Source of the DNA: Linyphia triangularis
Lineage: Eukaryota > Arthropoda > Arachnida > Araneae > Linyphiidae
DNA: 64,000 nucleotides
Assembly (NCBI GenBank): GCA_963978545.1
Contig: OZ021730.1
Coordinates: 310,001 to 374,000, forward strand
Reading direction: 5' to 3'
Within the stretch, counting starts at the first letter, position 1. Each line of letters opens with the position of its first letter. Shown here in pieces: positions 19,630 to 32,748 of the stretch. The notes under the pieces are model-generated. The model searched no databases and was not told the DNA's origin. It was given only the letters and a program-made list of their open reading frames with translations. The position numbers and the translations under genes are program-made.

Positions 19630-20591
19630 CAGTAATTTTGTTCAAGGTGAATCTGCAATAATCCGAGATCTATGGGTAGACAGCTCTGAGAGAGATCTGG
19701 TCGCTTCAGAGTCTAGAGTCGAACTGATGTAAAATCAGGTGGAAATGCAACCTTTTATAGGTACAGTTGCAGAATGAAAGGTGGACCAATGGCGACACGG
19801 CAAAACCGAGCAGAGGAAACTGGTAGGGTCAGCTTGCTATTAAATTACTTTAAACGATTAACTCAGACATGGCACAGCTTCTAAGCAAAAGAAATGAACT
19901 TCAAGAAAAAGCGACGAGAACTGAGAAAAAACATCACATTTTCAAAAAATTGCAGAAGTTGAACAATTTTAAAATTGATCGTTAGTCTGTCCCTGCTTCT
20001 CAGCACTAATGCTTCATTTTTTCAAATGCAATACCTGTCAAAGTATTGTTTTAGAACATATGAAATTTTAAACCAGGCATTACAAGAGTAACACCAACTC
20101 ATTAATGAAATTTGAAGGGAAAATAAAAGAAAGTTTTTTTTTATTCCAATTTGAAAAGAATTTTATGCTTCCTCATTAATATTTTAAATTAATAATCTGA
20201 AGAAAACACCACATTATTTTTGCTTTAAATTTTGTAAATGAGCGCTATTATTCCAACCCTTGTATTTTTCAACTTCAACACAAAATTGCTTGATTTAATA
20301 GTTTCTCAAACGGCCCTTTTAAAGACCCAAAAATAACACACGACTGGTCCGTTTACACGCTATCATTTTAATTCCAGTTCAGTTTTATGCCCTAATGCAA
20401 TACTTTCTTCGGAACATTACATGATACAAATATAACGATATATGTGTCGATGACAATATTTCGATTTTTTTTTTTTTTTGGAGCAAAATTACACTAGTTA
20501 TTTCCTAAGCTCCTCCCTCCTGCTTTGCAATTGGACCACCTCACTCTCCGCAACCATACCTATAAAAGGTTGCATTTTTCCAGTCTTCGCA
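19630..20591. promoter_or_regulatory. Divergent homologous TATA promoters (U2)
   Basis: Minus TATAAAA at 19759-19753 with initiator A at 19725; plus TATAAAA at 20561-20567 and AGTCTTCGCA at 20582. Same arrangement as U1, without a LINE between promoter and gene. Confidence 0.7.
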
Positions 20592-20592
20592 G

Positions 20593-21420
20593 GCCGGGGT
20601 CCCCCAGGGGAGTATCCTGGGTCCCACTTTATATAACATCTATACATCCGACTTCCCTTCCTTTAAGGACGACCGCAATTGTTTAACTGCTTTCTATGCA
20701 GATGACACGACCATTGTCTCCAAATCACTCAACTCTCAAACTGCACTTAAAAATCTGCAAAACAAAATTCCCACCATTGAAGCCTGGTGCTCCAAATGGA
20801 AGATTAGTATTAATGCTGGCAAATCACAAGTTTTATGCACAGTTACTAAAAACAATAAAAAGAACAAAATTACTGGCAATGAGATCACACTTTTTAATGA
20901 AAAAATCCCCATTGTTAAAAAGGCCAAATATTTGGGTGTCACCATAAATACAAAACTTACATGGTCAGACCACATAACTAATGTGACCAAAAACGCATTT
21001 GGAGTTGCCAGAAAACTCGCCCCACTTATTGGTAGGAACTCCACACTACCCCTCAATCGCAAAAGGAGACTCTATCTCAGTGCAATAAGACCAGTATTCA
21101 CTTATGCTTCCCCTGCATGGGCCACCTGCACAGCCAGAGATTTACATAGACTCCAGGTTATCCAAAATAAGATTCTTCGAAACATGGTAGACGCTAGTAG
21201 ATATGTAAGGAATGACCTTATTCACAGGGACATGAAAATCAACACCATCGAACAACACCTAGCTGAGTTAAATATCTCCTTTTACAAAAAAGCGACTAAA
21301 CCTAATTCTATAATCAATGAATGCCTGGACTATGAAATTTCTCAGAACGACACATGTAACAGACCATACGCTGCTTTTGTGCTATCTGACGCTATAATGA
21401 CCACAAGATTTAATAAGTAA
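20593..21420 (+). pseudogene. Truncated Jockey-like RT (U2)
   Basis: Copy of 12785-13612. It keeps the acacatgtaac variant shared with U1 and U6 (Cys where the other units have Arg). Confidence 0.85.
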
Positions 21421-21733
21421 TTTATTGATCTTACTTACTGTAAACACAAATTCTCTTACAGTCAGACTTTTGTATATAGTTTGACGATGTTAAAATCTCA
21501 GGATATTTAACGAATTATTTTTGTACCAAAAAGCGTGAGCTTTTGTATATAGTTACGTATTTAACCAACTTTTCTTTTTTTTTAATTATTTCGTATTGTC
21601 CCGTCCGTCCCTCACTGTAACTTTTCATGCAATTTATATTTTATATTTTATGACGATCGCCCTTCGGGCGCTATTAAGACCAGCGGTAAAGTGCCTCCGG
21701 GCTGTAGCCACTTAAAATCATCATCAAAGAAAA
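21421..21733 (+). mobile_element. Jockey-like 3' UTR, short form (U2/U3 junction)
   Basis: Second and last short junction: the 130-bp block is absent between the RT stop and the unit boundary. Confidence 0.75.
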
Positions 21734-21841
21734 AGTCTTCGCATTCCCAATCAAATCATGATCAGATTCACGAGCTAGTCGGACCTGTTACCGATCGTTC
21801 TTCATCATTCCCATTTGTTGGTTTTTACTGACGTTTCTGAA

Positions 21842-23098
21842 ATGGTGAGGCGCAAAGCTATCAAACCTAAGCCTGCATCTGCTAAGGCAGTTTGCCATGT
21901 TCCTGTTGTAGTTCCCACTAAGGTGGATGAGCCGATTGATGTTTCCTTTGCTAGTACCCCTGTAGTACCCATTAATATGGATGAGCGGATAGCTGTTGTT
22001 CCAGTGCCGGGTACCAATGAAGTACCCATTAATTTGGAGGAGCGGCTTGATGACATTTCTATCCCTGAGATTCCAGTGCTTAACTCCCCTGTTATAGTTA
22101 ACACTGCTGCTGATTCAGGTGAAGCTGAATCGCCCAGATTCATTCTTAATCTCCCCAATGCTATCCAGTATGATGAGGCAAATCTGGCCAACATTTCTGG
22201 CGCCAAATCTACTGATATCTCTTTCCCTCTTAGCCCACCTCGCTCCTTCAAAGTTGTTGTTCGAGGTTTAAATATCAAATCCTCTATTTTGGACATAGCC
22301 GACTGGCTGGTCTGGAAGAAACCAGAGTTTTCCCCCATTCAGATCACACAGATGAAACGCCGTAATGGGCATAAGATGCCCCTTTTTATTTTGGAGTTCC
22401 CTTTCACTGAAAATCAATCTGACATTTTATCCTGGCGTACCATGTTATACACCAAAGTCAGAATTGAACCCCTCATAGGCAGGAAGGCGAGCGGACCCCA
22501 ACAATGCTACAAGTGTCAGCATTGGGGTGAACACCTTGCTGCTGAATGTACCTCTCCCATCAGATGCCGACACTGCTCTCTTGATCACAGTAGTCGTGCA
22601 TGCCCAGTCAAAAATGGCCCAAAGCTTTGCTGCAACTGTGGCCAAAATCATGCAAGCTCTTCTCTCTCCTGTCCGACTCGTAGAGCTTTATTTACCAACC
22701 CTCAGAAGGTCACCAAGACTACCAAACCTCCCCCTCTAAATTCTGACTGTACCAGATTTGTTCCTCGTCCCCTGATTATCAAAAGTATAACTAAGACCTA
22801 TGCAAATGCTGTCTGTCAAACAATTGGAACCACAGTCAACAAGGCGACTGAATCAGTTGTTCTGACCCCCATTCAGACTTCCTCTAAAGATTCTCAAGCT
22901 GGCTCTGGTCTTGAATCTTGCCAACTCAATGATAAATGCTACGTTGCATTTTTATTCACTCACGGTTTCATTATGGATGAGTTTTCCGACCTTCAAGATT
23001 GTTACGACTGGACCGAGGATAATGCATCCTTCTTTTTACCAGTTATACAATTTATCAGGGATTTCCCACCAGTTTGGACTCCACTGCCCTGTGCTTAG
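21842..23098 (+). CDS. Jockey-like ORF1 (gag), U3
   Basis: Same protein as the U1 copy by eye, including the three zinc knuckles. No ORF2 follows. Confidence 0.85.
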   Translation: MVRRKAIKPKPASAKAVCHVPVVVPTKVDEPIDVSFASTPVVPINMDERIAVVPVPGTNEVPINLEERLDDISIPEIPVLNSPVIVNTAADSGEAESPRFILNLPNAIQYDEANLANISGAKSTDISFPLSPPRSFKVVVRGLNIKSSILDIADWLVWKKPEFSPIQITQMKRRNGHKMPLFILEFPFTENQSDILSWRTMLYTKVRIEPLIGRKASGPQQCYKCQHWGEHLAAECTSPIRCRHCSLDHSSRACPVKNGPKLCCNCGQNHASSSLSCPTRRALFTNPQKVTKTTKPPPLNSDCTRFVPRPLIIKSITKTYANAVCQTIGTTVNKATESVVLTPIQTSSKDSQAGSGLESCQLNDKCYVAFLFTHGFIMDEFSDLQDCYDWTEDNASFFLPVIQFIRDFPPVWTPLPCA

Positions 23099-24806
23099 TT
23101 TAGCTCCTCCCACGTGCCTTTTCCTCGCTTTCTATTGGAAGGTGATCCAAGCCAGCTCCTGTACCAAGTGTGGTGTCATGTTTTGCTTTTATTGTATACC
23201 AGTTCCGATATTTCGTCCTTCAATTTATCCCACCCTTCATATCAGAGAGTATAGCATCTTCGGATCAGCACTCCGTTAATTGTAATATTAAAAAGTAAAG
23301 TCTTCGCATTCTCAGATTTAGAGCTCTGAGAGTAAGACCTGACTCTCGCCTCTTTCTTGGCGCTTTTTGACTGGGTTTCTAACCCTATATGCGGGCTGGT
23401 TCACCAAGTGGTTGCAAGGATGAAATATGTAAACAATACAGGCAGATCGCTACATTTTTACATGCAATTTTATATTCAGTAGGTCTTTTATGTTGTTGGA
23501 AGTTATAGTTCCCATCCTAACAAACGGCTCTTTTCAGGGCCCAAATATGACACACTTTGCTTGACATGTTGACTGTTTCATAACATTTTCTGGACTCAAT
23601 ACAATACAAATTTACTCAAACAAACGTTTAAAGCTAATATTGCCGTGTTACAATTACACTGAAAGAGGAGTCCTTTATTTGTAGCTGCCCAATTCTAATT
23701 CTTGAACTCTCGTTTGAGGAATTGAATACAAAAGTGACCTTCTCTGTCATCTCGATTTGTGCTTGATCATTATAGTAAACATGGACATATTTAATTATGT
23801 GAAACGTCTGCCTGTTTATGTGCAAACTTTAAGGAATACGAAAACTAAGGACATCTCTGAAACAGATGGATCATGCATTTGGTGGTATGTTGTTGAAATG
23901 CCATGTACGGTGTTACATTTGGAACTATTTGTTTCTATATAACGACTAGAGATTTTGTATCTGCCTCCCATGGATAAATTGCTTTTACCTAATAATTTTC
24001 CGTGGTCACGTTTATACCACGCGGAACGTACATGCTTCTATTCGGTCACCGAAGTCAAGCAATATGTGCTGCGGTCAGTACTTGAGAAGGTGACCGGTTG
24101 GGAACGATTAGTACAGTTGACATTTCATTGTTTTTTTATTTTTTACTTCCAATATATTACTTCACTTAAAGCCAGGAATAAGGCAAACATAAAATCTAAT
24201 TGTTTATATCTAACAAAATATCGATAGTTTAGGCATGTTCACTTCACGAGCTCCCTACATTACAATTTATTGGGTTATTTTTATTACCACTTTAATACAT
24301 CACTCAAAGTCAAACATGAAATCTACTTGCTTATATCTAACAAAATATCAATAGTTTTCTTCAAGATAGATTTGGCACGTTCAATCCACGAGTTAACTAC
24401 ATTACATTAAGCTAATTGTGAGTGACCAGATCTATGTGAAAATCAAATGTATAATGTGCTTTTACAATTTCATCTTAAAATACAGCACTCTATTTAAAGA
24501 ATGGAGACTTGTTTTTTAGCGATATATTAGGCGAAATTTTCCTCCTTTATTGGAACTGGAATGCTAGAGGTAAAAGCAATTTTTAGATATCTGGTATGTT
24601 ATTGAAAAAAAAACTAAACATGAAAATTCAAATAATTCATTTATTAAATCCTGATATGTTTTATTACATGTATATGATATACATTTTTGAGCAAAATAAA
24701 AAAACATTTTTAAAGAAAGCATACAAGTTTTAATCTTTGAAACATAGGTAAAATTATATGTACAGTTACATAATCAACAATATATTCAAAACAGAAGTGT
24801 AGGGCA

Positions 24807-26605
24807 CTAATTACAAAAAGCTATAATTACACTTAACAAATCATTTTGATCCAAGTAATTTGCCAAAACACAGGCACAATCGTAATTCAAATAAACTTTT
24901 CTTGGCATGCTGCAATTCACATCAGAAATGCCTTTTACAGCAGTATATACATTACATTCCTCTAGTTTGTCTTTTAACAATGAACGTTCTAATTTAGAGG
25001 ATATCAATTGCGAATACAAAGGATATCGTTTATTTGCAATTATTAGCAATAATTGATCCACGTTAAATCCTTCTTCTGCATTGCTGTACATTTTATAGCC
25101 GGAATACATTTGCATAAATTCAAACAATGTCCGACCATTGCCAAGATTATCTGACTTCATTCTATGCAATTCCTGCTCACATTTAATTGCGTATTCTGAC
25201 AACATTCCTTGGAGTTCGTGTTCACGAGTCCAGTCCTCGATGTTGAAGTCCGGCTTCTCAAGTAAGCAATACTTCAACAGCAATTGAACGATAGCAAGGC
25301 TGCATCCGTTTTCTATTGCTAGGTCCAAAGGACTGAGACCATTTCGGTTTTTGACATTAACGTGGGAACCTCTTCTCAGCAAAATTTCAACTACGCTCGG
25401 ATGACCTGTCTGATTTTGCACCGCTTTATGCAGTGGCGTGTCACCAAATTCATCTACTGAATCAACATCTATGCCACTGCTAATCAAGAATTTGACGAAA
25501 ACTGCCGTACATCCGTTAATGCACAGGGCACTGTGCAGAAGTGAGCCACCGCACTGGTTTTTGGCAGTGTTGACGTTCATATCCAGGTAATCGAGGAGAA
25601 ATGTAAAGATACTAACGTTGAAGTGTCCCAAAGCGTGGAAGAGTGGGCTTTGACCTGAAATGTTAGCACTGTGCAAATCTCCGCCGGCAATAAACAACAA
25701 TCTGATAACTTCCAGTTCCGCATTCAGAGCAAGTGCTATAGACAGACTCGAATCGTCCGGAAGATCGGCTCTGGCTCCTAGGTAAAATTAAAATTACAAC
25801 TTTAATTAAGGAAAGTCTTAAATCTAAAATAATTCAAATAACAGAGTTAAATATATTTACTAGTTACCAATATTGGCAAATCTTTTATGAATATTTAAAT
25901 GGAAATACTGCTATTTTAAATCTTAACAGAAGGTTATCTTACAATACTACCGCGTTAAAGGAATTAACTTAAATTTCTAACCTATCCAAATGTACACGAA
26001 ATGAAGTTTTGGATATGCAATTCAGAATCATTTTATCTAATTTAAAAGTAATGAATAATTTTGTCATTTTCTTCTGTAAATGCAGATGGGACAAACTTAA
26101 TCTCTGAAATCAGTTCATAATTATTTTGACAAAAAGATTTTTGAAACAGTTAAATTACCTTTTAAGATGTAATGTAAGATGTAGGAATGGGATATGAGGA
26201 AGCAACAAAAAATTGACAATTCAGCGTACATGGAAATATTTCGGTCTAATAAAAGGCTCCCTTAAAAATTGTTGTAGAAAAGCGTTTACATATTAATTTA
26301 TGTTTTTACATACCTCCTTCTACCAATGTTCTGATCGTTTCAAGTCTGTTCCTGCAATGTAGGGCATTGATGAGAGGTGTTGGGCCGCCATGACAGAACT
26401 GGAAATTAGGATCTGCGCCATAATAGAGGAGAAGCTTGACGATGGCGATCGAGCATCTTCGGTCCGTCAGAACCCGAAGCAGGGGGGATTGACTGCCTTC
26501 TACTTCGTTGGCCGAAGAAGGGTCACGTTGCAGGATCAGTTGGATCTCACTCAAATCCCATTCTTCTTCGTACAATACACTGTGAACAGAAGTGTTTTCA
26601 GGCAT
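24807..26605 (-). CDS. Ankyrin-repeat protein, intact (U3 copy)
   Basis: join(26605..26314, 25777..24807). Predicted protein identical to the U1 copy. The T tract before the 3' splice site is the longest in the array (20). Confidence 0.82.
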
Positions 26606-27440
26606 GATATCTGTAAAAAAAAAAAAAAAAAAAATTAAAGCATTTTCAAAAGTTTGAATATTCCATTTTACTTTTGTAATCAAACGATTAAACTTAAGAT
26701 TGGTACGTTTCAATCTTAAGAGAAAAGTGCCTTTACTTTTTTGTCAAATTCTATATCGGTCGGAATATTGTTTCAAAACCAAAGGTATTTTCTTTAGGAA
26801 TAGCAACAGCAATATCAGCCCATTGGTAAAAATTTGAAGTTGAAAATAAAAGTATCTTTTAAGATTACTAAAGGTTAAAGATTAATATTTAGTTCATTAA
26901 AATTTTTTAAACTGTAAAAAAAAAAAATCATATGACTTTCCCTTTAATATTTGTTTATGTGTTACCAATACTTCTGTATACTTGAAATTCATGCGTCTTA
27001 CAACAAAATTTATGAAGATATTGCGACAGAAAGTATGCGGAAGCGTTGACACGGTCATACCGGCTATCTTTCGATCACCGGATACAAGCATTATGGGTCA
27101 AATACAGGAAAAAGCCAAACAAAAAATATACTTGCTGTTTATTTTACTAAGATACACGTCAGTAATTTAAAATGGGGTACCTAAAATACAAGTTGAGGGA
27201 CCAGGATAGACAATGAACCCACCTAATTCTGTTACCAAGAAAATAGGTGGGTGGCAAGTGGTCTGACCTAAGCAATGAACGAAGCCACGCTTTAGAGCCC
27301 AACACCACTACCGAAATCCGTGGAATTTATGATTGGGAGGGAAAAACAGCTGGACGATCCAGATACTGAGGTCTGGGAACAGCAAACCCTAAAGAGAAAT
27401 GTAAACACAAATGCAAGTATAATATGAATACATTTTTTAC

Positions 27441-28403
27441 CAGTAATTTTGTTCAAGGTGAATCTGCAATAATCCGAGATCTATGGGTAGACAGCTCTGA
27501 GAGAGATCTGGTCGCTTCAGAGTCTAGAGTCGAACTGATGTAAAATCAGGTGGAAATGCAACCTTTTATAGGTACAGTTGCAGAATGAAAGGTGGACCAA
27601 TGGCGACACGGCAAAACCGAGCAGAGGAAACTGGTAGGGTCAGCTTGCTATTAAATTACTTTAAACGATTAACTCAGACATGGCACAGCTTCTAAGCAAA
27701 AGAAATGAACTTCAAGAAAAAGCGACGAGAACTGAGAAAAAACATCACATTTTCAAAAAATTGCAGAAGTTGAACAATTTTAAAATTGATCGTTAGTCTG
27801 TCCCTGCTTCTCAGCACTAATGCTTCATTTTTTCAAATGCAATACCTGTCAAAGTATTGTTTTAGAACATATGAAATTTTAAACCAGGCATTACAAGAGT
27901 AACACCAACTCATTAATGAAATTTGAAGGGAAAATAAAAGAAAGTTTTTTTTTATTCCAATTTGAAAAGAATTTTATGCTTCCTCATTAATATTTTAAAT
28001 TAATAATCTGAAGAAAACACCACATTATTTTTGCTTTAAATTTTGTAAATGAGCGCTATTATTCCAACCCTTGTATTTTTCAACTTCAACACAAAATTGC
28101 TTGATTTAATAGTTTCTCAAACGGCCCTTTTAAAGACCCAAAAATAACACACGACTGGTCCGTTTACACGCTATCATTTTAATTCCAGTTCAGTTTTATG
28201 CCCTAATGCAATACTTTCTTCGGAACATTACATGATACAAATATAACGATATATGTGTCGATGACAATATTTCGATTTTTTTTTTTTTTTTGGAGCAAAA
28301 TTACACTAGTTATTTCCTAAGCTCCTCCCTCCTGCTTTGCAATTGGACCACCTCACTCTCCGCAACCATACCTATAAAAGGTTGCATTTTTCCAGTCTTC
28401 GCA
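27441..28403. promoter_or_regulatory. Divergent homologous TATA promoters (U3)
   Basis: Minus TATAAAA at 27570-27564, initiator A at 27536; plus TATAAAA at 28373-28379. Confidence 0.7.
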
Positions 28404-28404
28404 G

Positions 28405-29232
28405 GCCGGGGTCCCCCAGGGGAGTATCCTGGGTCCCACTTTATATAACATCTATACATCCGACTTCCCTTCCTTTAAGGACGACCGCAATTGTTTAACT
28501 GCTTTCTATGCAGATGACACGACCATTGTCTCCAAATCACTCAACTCTCAAACTGCACTTAAAAATCTGCAAAACAAAATTCCCACCATTGAAGCCTGGT
28601 GCTCCAAATGGAAGATTAGTATTAATGCTGGCAAATCACAAGTTTTATGCACAGTTACTAAAAACAATAAAAAGAACAAAATTACTGGCAATGAGATCAC
28701 ACTTTTTAATGAAAAAATCCCCATTGTTAAAAAGGCCAAATATTTGGATGTCACCATAAATACAAAACTTACATGGTCAGACCACATAACTAATGTGACC
28801 AAAAACGCATTTGGAGTTGCCAGAAAACTCGCCCCACTTATTGGTAGGAACTCCACACTACCCCTCAATCGCAAAAGGAGACTCTATCTCAGTGCAATAA
28901 GACCAGTATTCACTTATGCTTCCCCTGCATGGGCCACCTGCACAGCCAGAGATTTACATAGACTCCAGGTTATCCAAAATAAGATTCTTCGAAACATGGT
29001 AGACGCAAGTAGATATGTAAGGAATGACCTTATTCACAGGGATATGAAAATCAACACCATCGAACAACACCTAGCTGAGTTAAATATCTCCTTTTACAAA
29101 AAAGCGACTAAACCTAATTCTATAATCAATGAATGCCTGGACTATGAAATTTCTCAGAACGACACACGTAACAGACCATACGCTGCTTTTGTGCTATCTG
29201 ACGCTATAATGACCACAAGATTTAATAAGTAA
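28405..29232 (+). pseudogene. Truncated Jockey-like RT (U3)
   Basis: Same fragment. The YLGV motif reads YLDV here, and the Arg variant (acacgtaac) appears for the first time. Confidence 0.85.
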
Positions 29233-29675
29233 TTTATTGATCTTACTTACTGTAAACACAAATTCTCTTACAGTCAGACTTTTGTATATAGAAACGCAGG
29301 TTTCATGTAATTAGATCATATTTAACCAATTTATTATTCTTATTATTACCTTTGACGAAGTAAAATCTCAGGAATTTTACGATTTATTTTTGTACCTAAA
29401 AGCGTGAGCTTTTGTATATAGTTTGACGATGTTAAAATCTCAGGATATTTAACGAATTATTTTTGTACCAAAAAGCGTGAGCTTTTGTATATAGTTACGT
29501 ATTTAACCAACTTTTCTTTTTTTTTAATTATTTCGTATTGTCCCGTCCGTCCCTCACTGTAACTTTTCATGCAATTTAGATTTTATATTTTATGACGATC
29601 GGCCTTCGGGCGCTATTAAGACCAGTGGTAAAGTGCCTCCGGGCTGTAGCCACTTAAAATCATCATCAAAGAAAA
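29233..29675 (+). mobile_element. Jockey-like 3' UTR, long form (U3/U4 junction)
   Basis: Contains the extra 130 bp at 29292-29421: 59 bp, then a 71-bp diverged copy of the 73-bp motif that follows it. The repeat pair ends in the same 22 bases. This is the first junction with the altered hairpin (cggccttcggg). Confidence 0.78.
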
Positions 29676-29783
29676 AGTCTTCGCATTCCCAATCAAATCA
29701 TGATCAGATTCACGAGCTAGTCGGACCTGTTACCGATCGTTCTTCATCATTCCCATTTGTTGGTTTTTACTGACGTTTCTGAA

Positions 29784-31040
29784 ATGGTGAGGCGCAAAGC
29801 TATCAAACCTAAGCCTGCATCTGCTAAGGCAGTTTGCCATGTTCCTGTTGTAGTTCCCACTAAGGTGGATGAGCCGATTGATGTTTCCTTTGCTAGTACC
29901 CCTGTAGTACCCATTAATATGGATGAGCGGATAGCTGTTGTTCCAGTGCCGGGTACCAATGAAGTACCCATTAATTTGGAGGAGCGGCTTGATGACATTT
30001 CTATCCCTGAGATTCCAGTGCTTAACTCCCCTGTTATAGTTAACACTGCTGCTGATTCAGGTGAAGCTGAATCGCCCAGATTCATTCTTAATCTCCCCAA
30101 TGCTATCCAGTATGATGAGGCAAATCTGGCCAACATTTCTGGCGCCAAATCTACTGATATCTCTTTCCCTCTTAGCCCACCTCGCTCCTTCAAAGTTGTT
30201 GTTCGAGGTTTAAATATCAAATCCTCTATTTTGGACATAGCCGACTGGCTGGTCTGGAAGAAACCAGAGTTTTCCCCCATTCAGATCACACAGATGAAAC
30301 GCCGTAATGGGCATAAGATGCCCCTTTTTATTTTGGAGTTCCCTTTCACTGAAAATCAATCTGACATTTTATCCTGGCGTACCATGTTATACACCAAAGT
30401 CAGAATTGAACCCCTCATAGGCAGGAAGGCGAGCGGACCCCAACAATGCTACAAGTGTCAGCATTGGGGTGAACACCTTGCTGCTGAATGTACCTCTCCC
30501 ATCAGATGCCGACACTGCTCTCTTGATCACAGTAGTCGTGCATGCCCAGTCAAAAATGGCCCAAAGCTTTGCTGCAACTGTGGCCAAAATCATGCAAGCT
30601 CTTCTCTCTCCTGTCCGACTCGTAGAGCTTTATTTACCAACCCTCAGAAGGTCACCAAGACTACCAAACCTCCCCCTCTAAATTCTGACTGTACCAGATT
30701 TGTTCCTCGTCCCCTGATTATCAAAAGTATAACTAAGACCTATGCAAATGCTGTCTGTCAAACAATTGGAACCACAGTCAACAAGGCGACTGAATCAGTT
30801 GTTCTGACCCCCATTCAGACTTCCTCTAAAGATTCTCAAGCTGGCTCTGGTCTTGAATCTTGCCAACTCAATGATAAATGCTACGTTGCATTTTTATTCA
30901 CTCACGGTTTCATTATGGATGAGTTTTCCGACCTTCAAGATTGTTACGACTGGACCGAGGATAATGCATCCTTCTTTTTACCAGTTATACAATTTATCAG
31001 GGATTTCCCACCAGTTTGGACTCCACTGCCCTGTGCTTAG
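29784..31040 (+). CDS. Jockey-like ORF1 (gag), U4
   Basis: Intact 418-residue copy, same protein as U1 by eye. Confidence 0.85.
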   Translation: MVRRKAIKPKPASAKAVCHVPVVVPTKVDEPIDVSFASTPVVPINMDERIAVVPVPGTNEVPINLEERLDDISIPEIPVLNSPVIVNTAADSGEAESPRFILNLPNAIQYDEANLANISGAKSTDISFPLSPPRSFKVVVRGLNIKSSILDIADWLVWKKPEFSPIQITQMKRRNGHKMPLFILEFPFTENQSDILSWRTMLYTKVRIEPLIGRKASGPQQCYKCQHWGEHLAAECTSPIRCRHCSLDHSSRACPVKNGPKLCCNCGQNHASSSLSCPTRRALFTNPQKVTKTTKPPPLNSDCTRFVPRPLIIKSITKTYANAVCQTIGTTVNKATESVVLTPIQTSSKDSQAGSGLESCQLNDKCYVAFLFTHGFIMDEFSDLQDCYDWTEDNASFFLPVIQFIRDFPPVWTPLPCA

Positions 31041-32748
31041 TTTAGCTCCTCCCACGTGCCTTTTCCTCGCTTTCTATTGGAAGGTGATCCAAGCCAGCTC
31101 CTGTACCAAGTGTGGTGTCATGTTTTGCTTTTATTGTATACCAGTTCCGATATTTCGTCCTTCAATTTATCCCACCCTTCATATCAGAGAGTATAGCATC
31201 TTCGGATCAGCACTCCGTTAATTGTAATATTAAAAAGTAAAGTCTTCGCATTCTCAGATTTAGAGCTCTGAGAGTAAGACCTGACTCTCGCCTCTTTCTT
31301 GGCGCTTTTTGACTGGGTTTCTAACCCTATATGCGGGCTGGTTCACCAAGTGGTTGCAAGGATGAAATATGTAAACAATACAGGCAGATCGCTACATTTT
31401 TACATGCAATTTTATATTCAGTAGGTCTTTTATGTTGTTGGAAGTTATAGTTCCCATCCTAACAAACGGCTCTTTTCAGGGCCCAAATATGACACACTTT
31501 GCTTGACATGTTGACTGTTTCATAACATTTTCTGGACTCAATACAATACAAATTTACTCAAACAAACGTTTAAAGCTAATATTGCCGTGTTACAATTACA
31601 CTGAAAGAGGAGTCCTTTATTTGTAGCTGCCCAATTCTAATTCTTGAACTCTCGTTTGAGGAATTGAATACAAAAGTGACCTTCTCTGTCATCTCGATTT
31701 GTGCTTGATCATTATAGTAAACATGGACATATTTAATTATGTGAAACGTCTGCCTGTTTATGTGCAAACTTTAAGGAATACGAAAACTAAGGACATCTCT
31801 GAAACAGATGGATCATGCATTTGGTGGTATGTTGTTGAAATGCCATGTACGGTGTTACATTTGGAACTATTTGTTTCTATATAACGACTAGAGATTTTGT
31901 ATCTGCCTCCCATGGATAAATTGCTTTTACCTAATAATTTTCCGTGGTCACGTTTATACCACGCGGAACGTACATGCTTCTATTCGGTCACCGAAGTCAA
32001 GCAATATGTGCTGCGGTCAGTACTTGAGAAGGTGACCGGTTGGGAACGATTAGTACAGTTGACATTTCATTGTTTTTTTATTTTTTACTTCCAATATATT
32101 ACTTCACTTAAAGCCAGGAATAAGGCAAACATAAAATCTAATTGTTTATATCTAACAAAATATCGATAGTTTAGGCATGTTCACTTCACGAGCTCCCTAC
32201 ATTACAATTTATTGGGTTATTTTTATTACCACTTTAATACATCACTCAAAGTCAAACATAAAATCTACTTGCTTATATCTAACAAAATATCAATAGTTTT
32301 CTTCATGATAGATTTGGCACGTTCAATCCACGAGTTAACTACATTACATTAAGCTAATTGTGAGTGACCAGATCTATGTGAAAATCAAATGTATAATGTG
32401 CTTTTACAATTTCATCTTAAAATACAGCACTCTATTTAAAGAATGGAGACTTGTTTTTTAGCGATATATTAGGCGAAATTTTCCTCCTTTATTGGAACTG
32501 GAATGCTAGAGGTAAAAGCAATTTTTAGATATCTGGTATGTTATTGAAAAAAAAACTAAACATGAAAATTCAAATAATTCATTTATTAAATCCTGATATG
32601 TTTTATTACATGTATATGATATACATTTTTGAGCAAAATAAAAAAACATTTTTAAAGAAAGCATACAAGTTTTAATCTTTGAAACATAGGTAAAATTATA
32701 TGTACAGTTACATAATCAACAATATATTCAAAACAGAAGTGTAGGGCA

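Larger units (their letters stand above)
13681..21488. repeat. Tandem unit U2 (7,808 bp, no LINE, no SINE)
   Basis: Shortest unit and the cleanest reference: neither LINE nor SINE is present and the ankyrin frame is open. Like U1 it lacks the 130-bp 3' block. Private changes include gag E30D and ankyrin protein T376S. Confidence 0.95.
21489..29430. repeat. Tandem unit U3 (7,942 bp)
   Basis: Same layout as U2 but with the 130-bp block at its right end (29292-29421). It shares with U1 two substitutions in the 2829-2876 region of the unit that all other complete units lack. Its RT fragment carries a private Gly to Asp change in the YLGV motif. Confidence 0.95.
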
